DNA of 34,567 nt from Cryobacterium sp. MLB-32. GTDB lineage: Bacteria; Actinomycetota; Actinomycetes; Actinomycetales; Microbacteriaceae. Position 1 is the first letter of the stretch, and every line of letters starts with the position of its first letter. Shown piece after piece: positions 7,462-14,948 of the stretch. Below the pieces are notes generated by a model. It made no database searches and was not told the DNA's origin. It was given only the letters and a program-made list of their open reading frames with translations. Both the position numbers and the translations under genes were made by a program. The stretch covers positions 1 to 34,567 of the forward strand of contig NZ_JPRS01000138.1 of the NCBI RefSeq assembly GCF_000738085.1, given 5' to 3'.

Positions 7462-8981
7462 CGTCCGCGCCGGTGACGGCCACGCACCCCGCGCACTACG
7501 TGCCGGAGAACCTCCCCACCCACCTGCAGCACTTCATCGGCGGGCGCTTCGTCGACAGTGTCGGCGGCGAAACCTTCGACGTGCTCGACCCGGTATCGAA
7601 CCAGACCTACGCGACCGCGGCCGCCGGTCAGCAGGCCGACATCGACCTCGCCGTGGCCGCCGCAACGGAGGCCTTCCGCACCGGCCCGTGGCCCCGGCTC
7701 AAACCCCGCGAACGCTCGCGCATCCTCAACCGCATCGCCGACGCGGTCGAGGCACAGGATGCCCGGCTCGCCGAGCTGGAGACGTTCGACACCGGGCTGC
7801 CCATCACGCAGGCATTCGGGCAGGCCCAGCGTGCGGCCGAGAACTTTCGGTTCTTCGCCGACCTGATCGTGGCGCAGGCAGACGACACCTACAAGGTTCC
7901 CGGCAGCCAGATCAACTATGTGAACCGCAAGCCGGTCGGTGTCGCCGGCCTGATCACCCCGTGGAACACGCCGTTCATGCTCGAAAGCTGGAAACTCGCT
8001 CCCGCGCTCGCCTCCGGCTGCACGGTCGTGCTCAAGCCGGCGGAGTTCACGCCCCTGTCGGCGAGCCTGTGGGCGGAGATCTTCCGCAGCGCCGGCGTGC
8101 CGGACGGGGTTTTCAACCTGGTCAACGGCATCGGCGAGGAGGCCGGCGACGCGCTGGTCAAACATCCGGATGTGCCGCTCATCTCTTTCACGGGCGAAAC
8201 GACCACCGGGCAGACGATTTACCGCAACTGCGCCGCGAACCTCAAGGGCATGTCGATGGAGCTCGGGGGCAAGTCCCCCGCGATCGTGTTCGCCGATGCC
8301 GACCTCGATGGCGCCATCGACTCGACGCTGTTCGGCGTGTTCTCGCTCAACGGCGAACGCTGCACCGCGGGCAGCCGAATCCTCGTGGAGCGGTCGATCT
8401 ACGACGTATTCTGTGAGCGGTATGCGGCCAGGGCGGCGAACATCGTCGTCGGCGACCCGCATGATCCGGCCACCGAGGTAGGGGCGCTCGTGCACCCCGA
8501 GCACTACGCCAAGGTGATGAGCTACGTGGAAATCGGCAAAACCGAGGGCCGTCTGCTCGCCGGGGGCGGCCGCCCCGACACACTGCCGCAGGGCAACTAC
8601 GTCTCGCCCACGGTGTTCGCCGACGTCGCGCCCACGGCGCGGGTCTTCCAGGAAGAGATCTTCGGCCCCGTGGTCACGATCACCCCGTTCGATACGGATG
8701 CCGAGGCCCTCGAACTGGCCAACGGCGTAAAGTACGGCCTCGCGGCGTACATCTGGACCACGAACCTGGTGCGCGCCCACACGTTCGCGCAGTCGATCGA
8801 GGCCGGCATGGTGTGGCTCAACTCCCACAATGTGCGGGACCTGCGCACACCGTTTGGCGGTGTGAAGTCCTCCGGCCTCGGCCACGAGGGCGGCTACCGT
8901 TCGATCGACTTCTACACCGACCAGCAGGCCGTGCACATCAGCATCGGCCATGTGCACACCGCACGCTTCGGCGCCCGCTAG
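7458..8981 (+). CDS. hpaE: 5-carboxymethyl-2-hydroxymuconate semialdehyde dehydrogenase
   Basis: 507-residue NAD(P)-dependent aldehyde dehydrogenase. Rossmann-fold and active-site landmarks: ITPWNTP with Asn170, KPAEFTPL (193-200), FTGETTTG (244-251), general base Glu268 in MELGGKSP and nucleophile Cys302 in NGERCTAGS, ending with GGYRSIDFYTDQQAVHI. GTG 7458 is chosen because it overlaps the upstream stop as GTGA (translational coupling) and gives the expected N-terminus. Within this cluster the substrate is almost certainly the ring-cleavage semialdehyde made by HpaD. The sequence alone would also allow a related hydroxymuconic semialdehyde or betaine-type aldehyde dehydrogenase. Confidence 0.88.
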   Translation: MTSAPVTATHPAHYVPENLPTHLQHFIGGRFVDSVGGETFDVLDPVSNQTYATAAAGQQADIDLAVAAATEAFRTGPWPRLKPRERSRILNRIADAVEAQDARLAELETFDTGLPITQAFGQAQRAAENFRFFADLIVAQADDTYKVPGSQINYVNRKPVGVAGLITPWNTPFMLESWKLAPALASGCTVVLKPAEFTPLSASLWAEIFRSAGVPDGVFNLVNGIGEEAGDALVKHPDVPLISFTGETTTGQTIYRNCAANLKGMSMELGGKSPAIVFADADLDGAIDSTLFGVFSLNGERCTAGSRILVERSIYDVFCERYAARAANIVVGDPHDPATEVGALVHPEHYAKVMSYVEIGKTEGRLLAGGGRPDTLPQGNYVSPTVFADVAPTARVFQEEIFGPVVTITPFDTDAEALELANGVKYGLAAYIWTTNLVRAHTFAQSIEAGMVWLNSHNVRDLRTPFGGVKSSGLGHEGGYRSIDFYTDQQAVHISIGHVHTARFGAR

Positions 8982-9049
8982 GAGCCGTCTATGTCTCCCA
9001 TTCCCGCCGACGGTTTCAGGAGGCTGCAGCGCAGGCTCCCGAAACCGGC

Positions 9050-9276
9050 GCAGGGTACGGAGCCGGCGGCGCACCTTGCGGAAGCCGGCGCACGGTCCGC
9101 CCTGCGCCAACCTCCACAACTTGCGCCACGCCCCGACCAGTCCCGCAGCAGCCGTCCCAGCACGCTCCGGCGGCCGGCGCACCATCCGTCCGCCAGTGCA
9201 GGGCGCGGAACAAGCGGCGCACCTTTCGGAACGCAGCGCATGTTCCGGCCTGCGCCAACCTCCACAACCTGCGCTA
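9050..9276. repeat. Pair of 79-bp imperfect direct repeats between hpaE and hpaD
   Basis: The 338-bp gap 8982-9319 holds two 79-bp copies, 9050-9128 and 9198-9276, agreeing at roughly four of five positions. The best conserved parts are GCGGCGCACCTT (9067-9078 and 9215-9226) and CTGCGCCAACCTCCACAAC (9102-9120, 9250-9268). Partial further units lie at about 9030-9050 and 9176-9197. A possible short reading frame here is made of the repeat itself and is not called. The element separates two genes that would otherwise be one operon. Confidence 0.7.
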
Positions 9277-9319
9277 AGCACCCCAAAACACGTCAGTCCA
9301 TCTCAACGAGGAGAACTCC

Positions 9320-10390
9320 ATGACCTTCATCCCCACCCCCACCGTGCCGGCACCGGATATTCTCCGTTGTGCATACATGGACATCGTCGTGACCGACCTC
9401 GCCAAGTCGCGCGAGTTCTACGTCGATATCCTCGGTCTCGTCGTCACAGAGGAGAGCGACACCGAAATCTACCTGCGCGGCTTCGAGGAATTCATCCACC
9501 ACAACCTCGTGCTGCGCGTCGGCCCCGTTGCGGCCGTCGCCGCCATGGCCTTCCGGGTGCGTTCACCCGGAGACGTTGACCTTGCCGAGGCGTACTACCA
9601 GCAGCTCGGCTGCCGCACCGAGCGTCGGCGCGACGGCTTCGTGAAGGGCGTCGGCGACAGCGTGCGCGTCGAGGATCCGCTCGGCTTTCCCTACGAATTC
9701 TTCTTCACCGTTGAGCATGTGGAACGTCTCGCCTGGCGTTACGACCTGCAGGGCCCTGGCGCGCTCGTGCGCCTCGACCACTTCAACCAGGTCACCCCCG
9801 ACGTGGGCCTCGGCCGCGGCTACCTCGAGGACCTCGGTTTTCGCGTGACCGAAGACATTCAGGATTCCGACGGCGTCACGTACGCGGCGTGGCTGCGCCG
9901 CAAGGACACCGTGCACGACACGGCCCTCACCGGCGGCGCCGGGCCGCGCATGCACCACATCGCCTTCGCGACGCATGAGAAGCACAACATCATCTACATC
10001 TGCGACAAGCTCGGTGCCCTGCGTAAGAGCGACCTGATCGAGCGCGGACCGGGGCGCCACGGCGTCTCGAACGCGTTCTACCTGTACCTGCGCGACCCCG
10101 ACGGCCACCGCGTCGAGATCTACACGCAGGATTACTACACCGGCGACCCCGACAACCCCGTCGTCACCTGGGACGTGCACGACAACCAGCGCCGCGACTG
10201 GTGGGGTAACCCGGTCGTGCCGAGCTGGTACACGGATGCCTCCCTCGTGCTCGACCTCGACGGCACCCCGCAGCCGGTGGTCGAGCGGGCAGAACCCACC
10301 GAGATGGCCGTCACCGTGGGCGCCGACGGCTTCTCCTACACCCGCCAGGACGACACCGTGGCCGGCTTCAAGCTGGGCAACACCCTGTAG
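9320..10390 (+). CDS. hpaD: 3,4-dihydroxyphenylacetate (homoprotocatechuate) 2,3-dioxygenase
   Basis: 356-residue extradiol ring-cleavage dioxygenase of the vicinal-oxygen-chelate type. It follows the well-studied Brevibacterium fuscum enzyme almost residue for residue, with numbering one lower. Metal ligands are His154 (RLDHFN), His213 (RMHHIAF) and Glu266 (GHRVEIYTQ). Second-sphere residues Asn156, His199, His247 and Tyr256 are all present, so it should be active and cytoplasmic. It opens homoprotocatechuate to 5-carboxymethyl-2-hydroxymuconate semialdehyde, the substrate of HpaE. GAGGAG lies 6-11 bp before ATG 9320. The 47-bp gap to the convergent anti-sigma gene contains a weak TGACC/GGTCA inverted repeat (10412-10439) that may help termination. 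Confidence 0.95.
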   Translation: MTFIPTPTVPAPDILRCAYMDIVVTDLAKSREFYVDILGLVVTEESDTEIYLRGFEEFIHHNLVLRVGPVAAVAAMAFRVRSPGDVDLAEAYYQQLGCRTERRRDGFVKGVGDSVRVEDPLGFPYEFFFTVEHVERLAWRYDLQGPGALVRLDHFNQVTPDVGLGRGYLEDLGFRVTEDIQDSDGVTYAAWLRRKDTVHDTALTGGAGPRMHHIAFATHEKHNIIYICDKLGALRKSDLIERGPGRHGVSNAFYLYLRDPDGHRVEIYTQDYYTGDPDNPVVTWDVHDNQRRDWWGNPVVPSWYTDASLVLDLDGTPQPVVERAEPTEMAVTVGADGFSYTRQDDTVAGFKLGNTL

Positions 10391-10437
10391 ATCCTCAGGC
10401 CCTCAGGCCCAGTGACCAGAGCGGGCCGGGGTTCCGG

Positions 10438-11268
10438 TCAGCTGGAGCGGAGCTCCCCGCGCACGACCGAATCGGCCGAGTGCGCGGGGTTGCCGTCGTT
10501 GGGCTCGGCCGAGACGTCCACGAGCGGGTACTCGGCGAGGTCGATTTCGGCGGGGATGACGAACCTGCCGGTGGTGCCGTTCAGCAACCCAAGGCTCACC
10601 AGCTTCGTGGCATCCGGGCTGAGCAGCCACACCTCGCGCAGCGGTGCCTCCGGCGATACACCGTCGACAGCGTCGACGCCGTCGAGCGTGATCAGCACGT
10701 CACGCTCGCCCGTGGCGAGCGCTTCGACGGACGCCTGGCCGTTTGCGTTCCAGCCGGGGAGCGGGGCCAGTTCCGCTCGGGCGAGAACGGATGGCTCGCC
10801 GCCGGAAACGGGCAGCCAACTGCTGGCCGCGTAGCCGGCTACGAGGCCGAGAACGGCGGCGGCGGCGAGCGGAATCCACAGACGCCGCGCCCGGGAAATT
10901 GAGACGACCGGGGCCGAGTGCGCGGCCGCTGCCGGCTGGTCATCGACGCCGGACGACACGGCGTCGGGCACAGCGCTGTCAGCGACCGGAGCGGTCACGG
11001 GCTCGGCCTCTGCCGGGCGCGGCACAGAGGGAACGGCGGCGACCGCCGCCGACAGTCCGAGGGCGGCGTGAATGCGAGCCCACGCCGCGGGATCAGGGGT
11101 GAGGAGCTCGACCGTGGGGGCCGCGCGACCCACATCGACGGTGTGCTGCAGGGCGAGGAGTTCGTCAGCGCAGTCCGTGCAGACCGCCAGGTGTTCGCTC
11201 TCTGCTGGCGTGGCCGAAATCTCGGCCAGGGCCATCAGGGCGAGTGCATCGGGATCAAGATGGGTCAT
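10438..11268 (-). CDS. rskA: RskA-like anti-sigma factor
   Basis: 276 residues with an N-terminal zinc-type anti-sigma domain (His26, Cys30, Cys33: H-x3-C-x2-C). A Pro/Ala-rich linker (80-120) follows, then one membrane helix (about 130-150) and an extracytoplasmic RskA domain (about 165-270; [34 protein letters not shown]). Family role: it holds the cognate ECF sigma factor at the membrane until regulated proteolysis. ATG 11268 follows a strong GGAGGTGA that lies in the end of the sigma gene, and the genes overlap by 14 bp, typical of stoichiometric sigma/anti-sigma pairs. Last gene of the operon. Confidence 0.88.
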   Translation of the reverse strand: MTHLDPDALALMALAEISATPAESEHLAVCTDCADELLALQHTVDVGRAAPTVELLTPDPAAWARIHAALGLSAAVAAVPSVPRPAEAEPVTAPVADSAVPDAVSSGVDDQPAAAAHSAPVVSISRARRLWIPLAAAAVLGLVAGYAASSWLPVSGGEPSVLARAELAPLPGWNANGQASVEALATGERDVLITLDGVDAVDGVSPEAPLREVWLLSPDATKLVSLGLLNGTTGRFVIPAEIDLAEYPLVDVSAEPNDGNPAHSADSVVRGELRSS

Positions 11269-11968
11269 AGTTCACCTCCAATCGGGTTTTCAAGCGGCTC
11301 AGACTTCTGCGGATGTGGCTCTTCACGGTGCCGAGCGGCAGCCCGAGGCTGTCGGCGATCTGTACGTGAGTCAGATCATCGTAGAAGGCCAGCCTCATCA
11401 CCTGCTGGGGAACGGCCTCAAGCCGCTCGAGTTCCTCGCTCATCAAAACCTGGTCGGCCACCGCGATCGAATCGTCGGGCTGCACGAGGGGCACATCCAG
11501 GGCTGCGGTCTCTTCCACCTGACGGCGTCGGGTGCGCGCCGCGAGGGTATCCGCAACGGTGTTCCGGGTGATGCCCACGAGCCAGGCCGGCAGTCTGGCT
11601 CGGTCGGGATCGAAGGTGTGGCGGCCGCGCCAGGCTGCGATGAAGACTTTCTGCAGCACGTCTTCGGCTTCGGTTCGATCGCCGAGCGAGCGCACCGCAA
11701 CCGTGAAGACGAGTGCGGACCAACGGGCGTACATCTCGGCGAGGGCACATTCGTCGCCAGCGCGGAAACTCTCAACGAGACGCCGGTCCGCCTCGAGAAC
11801 CGCGACGCTGTCTTCGACCGCGCCAGAAAGAACCACACGGTCGTGGCCTGTTTTCTCGTCGCGCGGTGTCACGGGGTGAACGGGGCTCCAGGGTGAAAGG
11901 TGCGAGGTCTGGCGCGTGTCTGTCAGGGTGATGGCCGCTGAAGCCACGCTCGTGGTGCTCATCAGCAT
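11255..11968 (-). CDS. sigK: ECF RNA polymerase sigma factor, SigK-like
   Basis: 237 residues. An unusual N-terminal extension of about 60 residues precedes sigma region 2 (about 68-140; [48 protein letters not shown]). Region 4 (about 175-230) has the helix-turn-helix [20 protein letters not shown]. The ATG at 11962 (third residue) is an alternative start, and a later start would trim the extension. The neighbouring RskA-type anti-sigma gene supports the SigK assignment. In mycobacteria this pair controls secreted or surface antigens. Here the likely targets are the upstream sortase and DUF4397 genes of the same operon. Confidence 0.85.
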   Translation of the reverse strand: MLMSTTSVASAAITLTDTRQTSHLSPWSPVHPVTPRDEKTGHDRVVLSGAVEDSVAVLEADRRLVESFRAGDECALAEMYARWSALVFTVAVRSLGDRTEAEDVLQKVFIAAWRGRHTFDPDRARLPAWLVGITRNTVADTLAARTRRRQVEETAALDVPLVQPDDSIAVADQVLMSEELERLEAVPQQVMRLAFYDDLTHVQIADSLGLPLGTVKSHIRRSLSRLKTRLEVNYDPS

Positions 11969-11981
11969 AGCGACTCGCCTG

Positions 11982-12632
11982 CTACAACACCGGCACCGCA
12001 GTGACGATGATATTCGACTGGTACTGCTTCGTCGTGTAGTTGAATTCTCCTCCGCACGTCACCAGGGTGAGGCGCGGAGCTCCGGTACGGTCGAAGATCG
12101 TGGCCCACGGCACCTCTGGTTTTCCCGTGGACTGCACCGATTCGAGTGCGTAACGGTGCTCCACACCATCGGCTGCCATCACCACGATCTCGGTACCGGC
12201 CGGCGCGTCGGCGAGTCTCGCGAACGGGCCGAGTCCATATCGCAGCGAGTCCACGTGGGCGGCAATCACCGTGGCTCCCGTAGTTCCGGGGGCCGGGCCG
12301 AAGCGGTACCAGGACGCGATATCGGGATTGGCCGCGAGGGCCATCGAGCCGGCCGCGTCGAGTCCCGCGGATTCAACGACCATATCGATGCTGAGCGCCG
12401 CGATGCTCACGCGGGTCGGTGCGGCGGCGGCCGGCGGCTGGCCAGCCAAGCTGGCGTCAACCGTCGGTACGTCGATGGTCGGCGTGGCGGGTGGTGGGGG
12501 TGGTGCAACGGATGCCGCCGGCACCGGTACGTCAGGTATCGGCGTGGCGGTGGAGCATCCGCTGATCATGAGCGCGAGGAGAGCCGCCGCGAGAACAACG
12601 ACGCGCCTCGATCCGGCTCTCCTCGTGCCCAT
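11982..12632 (-). CDS. Class F sortase, predicted lipoprotein
   Basis: 216 residues. The basic N-terminus and hydrophobic stretch end in a lipobox (MISGC, Cys26), so the enzyme is probably lipid-anchored outside the membrane. A Pro-rich linker (30-65) is followed by the sortase barrel (about 72-216): [15 protein letters not shown], active-site His in VIAAHVDS and nucleophile Cys in TLVTCGGEF. The position where class F relatives normally carry the catalytic Arg (just before Y-x-x-N-[IV]-[IV]-V near the end) reads [11 protein letters not shown], with Lys and Gln and no Arg. The gene starts 5 bp after the DUF4397 gene, which is probably its substrate. Function as transpeptidase is family knowledge. 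Confidence 0.85.
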   Translation of the reverse strand: MGTRRAGSRRVVVLAAALLALMISGCSTATPIPDVPVPAASVAPPPPPATPTIDVPTVDASLAGQPPAAAAPTRVSIAALSIDMVVESAGLDAAGSMALAANPDIASWYRFGPAPGTTGATVIAAHVDSLRYGLGPFARLADAPAGTEIVVMAADGVEHRYALESVQSTGKPEVPWATIFDRTGAPRLTLVTCGGEFNYTTKQYQSNIIVTAVPVL

Positions 12633-12637
12633 GTGGG

Positions 12638-13474
12638 TTAGTTCGCCTTCGCTGCGGCGGTACGACGTGCCCGCACGGTCAGCGCGACGGCGGCACCGAG
12701 CAGGAGCAGCAGCGACGATCCGCCGAGCCAGAGCGCGGTGGGAGCCATCGGCTGGTTGGTGGCGGCGAGGCCCGCTTCACCGGCGGGGATGCTGCCGGGG
12801 CTGGAGTGCAGGCCGGTGATGGTCTGCACACCGAGCGCGAGGTTGGTGTCGGCGAGGCTGCCCCAGGCGTAGACGATGGTGTTGACACCTTCGGCAACGT
12901 TCACGTCGGCCGGGCCGATGACCGGGGCCGTCGTTCCGGTAGCGGCGACAGACGCAGAGATGGTTCCGGCCGGCAGGGTCAGCAGCGCTTCGGCCGGATT
13001 GACGAGATTGGTGATCACGGGCGTGCCACCGGCGAGCACATCAACCGCCGGTGCGGCTGCCACGTGGCGCACGGTGAGTCGTCCTTCGCCAGCGGCAAGG
13101 GTCGAGATGTCGTTGGTGAACAGGGTGGCCGTGGGAGCGCCGGCGGCGTCAAGGTGAGCCACGGCCGTGTAGTTCTTGCCGGCTTCCAGAGGGAGATCAA
13201 CCGGGCCGATCGCCGCCGGAGAGGGGCCAGTGGAGTCCGCGGCCGCGATCGCGACCGAGTAGGTGCCCGCGGGGAGTTCGAGCGGACCGGCGAGTGCACC
13301 GGGTTCGAAGTTGTCGAGAGTGAGATCGCCGTTGACGTACACGTCAACGGTCAATCCGGGAACACCGTGGAAGACCGACAGCTTGGCGTCTCCTTCCGCG
13401 GCTGTGGCCGGGGTGACGCCGGCGAGGGCGATGAGCGCGCCCGCCGCGATACCGATACTGAGAATCTTGCGCAT
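12638..13474 (-). CDS. Exported DUF4397 surface protein with C-terminal anchor
   Basis: 278 residues. Signal peptide 1-25 (cut near TPATAAEG), then two repeated DUF4397 modules (about 28-120: KLSVFHGVPGLTVDVYVNG; about 130-215: RLTVRHVAAAPAVDVLAGG). The C-terminal tail is a hydrophobic helix (about 250-268) followed by basic RARRTAAAKAN. The residues before the helix contain LAATN rather than LPXTG. The layout (short motif, hydrophobic span, basic end) is that of a cell-wall sorting signal, and a sortase gene follows 5 bp later. AGGAGGTT lies before ATG 13474. The biochemical role of DUF4397 is not established. Confidence 0.85.
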   Translation of the reverse strand: MRKILSIGIAAGALIALAGVTPATAAEGDAKLSVFHGVPGLTVDVYVNGDLTLDNFEPGALAGPLELPAGTYSVAIAAADSTGPSPAAIGPVDLPLEAGKNYTAVAHLDAAGAPTATLFTNDISTLAAGEGRLTVRHVAAAPAVDVLAGGTPVITNLVNPAEALLTLPAGTISASVAATGTTAPVIGPADVNVAEGVNTIVYAWGSLADTNLALGVQTITGLHSSPGSIPAGEAGLAATNQPMAPTALWLGGSSLLLLLGAAVALTVRARRTAAAKAN

Positions 13475-13537
13475 GAGAACCTCCTATTGGCTGTCCCGGA
13501 GAAGATCACCGGGGCAGGGGATGCTTACACACAGTCC

Positions 13538-13564
13538 TTCCGGTCTCACGTCGTGTTTGGATGC
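13538..13564 (-). promoter_or_regulatory. Candidate SigK-type promoter of the surface-protein operon
   Basis: Read on the minus strand, GCATCC (13564-13559) and CCGGAA (13543-13538) are spaced by 15 bp, ending 63 bp before the DUF4397 start. They resemble the CCATCC/CCGAAT-type elements known for mycobacterial SigK. A second GCATCC lies at 13524-13519. The match is by eye, and the spacing is short of the mycobacterial one. Confidence 0.3.
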
Positions 13565-13598
13565 AGCGCGGCCAATATTTCTGACAGATCCGTTTCGG

Positions 13599-14336
13599 TC
13601 AGGCGAGGAAGTCCAGCGCGGCCTGCTTAAACTCGCGGGCGCCGAGCGCATTCATGTGCGTGCGGCCGGGCAGGCCGACGTACTCGGCGCCGACCGTGCG
13701 GGCCAGTTCGGCGACGCCCTCGGGGATCGGGTCGGCGCTTCCGGCGACGTACAGCCGGGGAATGCCGGCCGGCACGTCCAGGACGGATCCTCTCATCCCC
13801 TGCACGCACGCAAGCAGGGCGGGCCGGTCGGCGCCCCCGTTCATGGCCGCCCCCAGCACGGCCGCGATCGTGGGATCGTCCGGTAGCTCACCGTCGGTGA
13901 TGAAACGCTCGACGGCGGCCGGATCCCAGGAGGTGAAATGCTCGATGGGGCCGGCACCGCCGAGCACCACTCGCCGAACCCGCTCCGGTGCGAGTCTCGT
14001 CAGCGCGGCGGCAACTCGGGAACCGAGGGAGTACGCGATCACGTCGACCTGATCGAGCAGCAGGTCGTCGAGCACGGCAACGAGGTCTGCGGCCATCTGC
14101 CGCGGCGCGTAGTCGGCAGCCTCGGTCGGACCGTCGCTGCGACCGTGGCCACGCAGGTCGGGTGTGATCACGCCGCGCCCGGCATCCGTGAGGAATGTGG
14201 CCCAGCCGGTGGCACCCCAGGTTGCGGCCGCTGTGGAGGCAAAGCCGTGCACGAGCAGGATGGGGCTTTCCCCGGGGAGAACGTCATACGCGATACGCAC
14301 CCCGTCGAGCCGCCGAGCGAAGAGCGGGGCGCTCAA
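13599..14336 (-). CDS. Alpha/beta hydrolase
   Basis: 245 residues from TTG 14336, which overlaps the stop of the nicotinamidase gene (ATTGA), giving N-terminus SAPLFARRLDGVRIAYD. The fold is complete: oxyanion motif ILLVHGFAST (about 28-37), DLRGHGRSDGP, nucleophile elbow IAYSLGSR (Ser), acid YVAGSADPIPEG and catalytic His in PGRTHMNA. This is a small esterase/lactonase-type enzyme. The TTG start is unusual but gives the best translational coupling. A GTG a few codons later is the alternative. Coupling to a nicotinamidase suggests but does not prove a shared role. The substrate is unknown. Confidence 0.82.
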   Translation of the reverse strand: MSAPLFARRLDGVRIAYDVLPGESPILLVHGFASTAAATWGATGWATFLTDAGRGVITPDLRGHGRSDGPTEAADYAPRQMAADLVAVLDDLLLDQVDVIAYSLGSRVAAALTRLAPERVRRVVLGGAGPIEHFTSWDPAAVERFITDGELPDDPTIAAVLGAAMNGGADRPALLACVQGMRGSVLDVPAGIPRLYVAGSADPIPEGVAELARTVGAEYVGLPGRTHMNALGAREFKQAALDFLA

Positions 14337-14932
14337 TCGAGCACGGTCGTGGTGGTCGATTCGACGAGAACGGCGCCCATGTGGGCCATTTCGGCGAGCG
14401 CGGCCCGGCTTGCGGCCTCGTCGACGCCGGCGATCAGGTCGGTGAACACCCGCACATGCTGCCCGTGTTCGAGCGCGTCGAGGGCCGAGGCACGCACACA
14501 GTGATCGGTGGCGATGCCCACGATATCCACGTCGGTGACGCCGCGCAGGGCGAGGGTCGCGCCGAGCGTGTCGCCTTCTCCGTTCCGGCCCTCGAAGATG
14601 GAGTAGCCCGGCTCGCCCTGGCCCTTGTAGATGTGCACGGCACGGTCGGGCAGCACGAGGTCGGGGTGGTACTCCGCTCCGGGCGTGCCGGCCACGCAGT
14701 GCACGGGCCAGGTGGTCACGAAATCGGGTGCCTCGGCCAGGGCGATGTGCCCGCCGTTGGCGCTGTCGGCCGTGTGCCAATCGCGCGACGCGAAGATATG
14801 GCGATGGCTCTGCGGATGCGCCGCCAGGAGCGCGCTAATCCCGGCCGCGACGGCCGCACCGCCGACCACCGCCAGGGCACCCCCCTCGGTGAAATCGTTC
14901 TGAACGTCAATGATGAACAACGCACGCGTCAC
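14333..14932 (-). CDS. pncA: Nicotinamidase (isochorismatase-like)
   Basis: 199-residue amidohydrolase converting nicotinamide to nicotinate in NAD recycling. Catalytic triad visible: Asp9 (IIDVQNDF), Lys103 (IYKGQ) and Cys145 (ATDHCVRAS). Metal-site residues Asp51 and His53 lie in SRDWH. The HCVAGTPGAEYHP segment (78-90) is typical of PncA proper rather than other isochorismatase-like hydrolases. GTG 14932 follows AAAGGAG. It ends in a start/stop overlap with the alpha/beta hydrolase and lies 16 bp downstream of the PBP4 gene. Confidence 0.92.
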   Translation of the reverse strand: MTRALFIIDVQNDFTEGGALAVVGGAAVAAGISALLAAHPQSHRHIFASRDWHTADSANGGHIALAEAPDFVTTWPVHCVAGTPGAEYHPDLVLPDRAVHIYKGQGEPGYSIFEGRNGEGDTLGATLALRGVTDVDIVGIATDHCVRASALDALEHGQHVRVFTDLIAGVDEAASRAALAEMAHMGAVLVESTTTTVLD

Positions 14933-14948
14933 AATGGCTCCTTTGCGA

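Noticed and set aside
8991..9323. 110-codon open frame starting ATG after GGAG between hpaE and hpaD
   Set aside because: It is made almost entirely of the 79-bp repeats, is Arg/Pro/Ser-rich and overlaps the hpaD start.
13599..14780. Extended N-terminus of the alpha/beta hydrolase
   Set aside because: The extra ~148 codons are Arg/Gly/Ala-rich and overlap the nicotinamidase gene. The TTG at 14336 gives the proper domain start.
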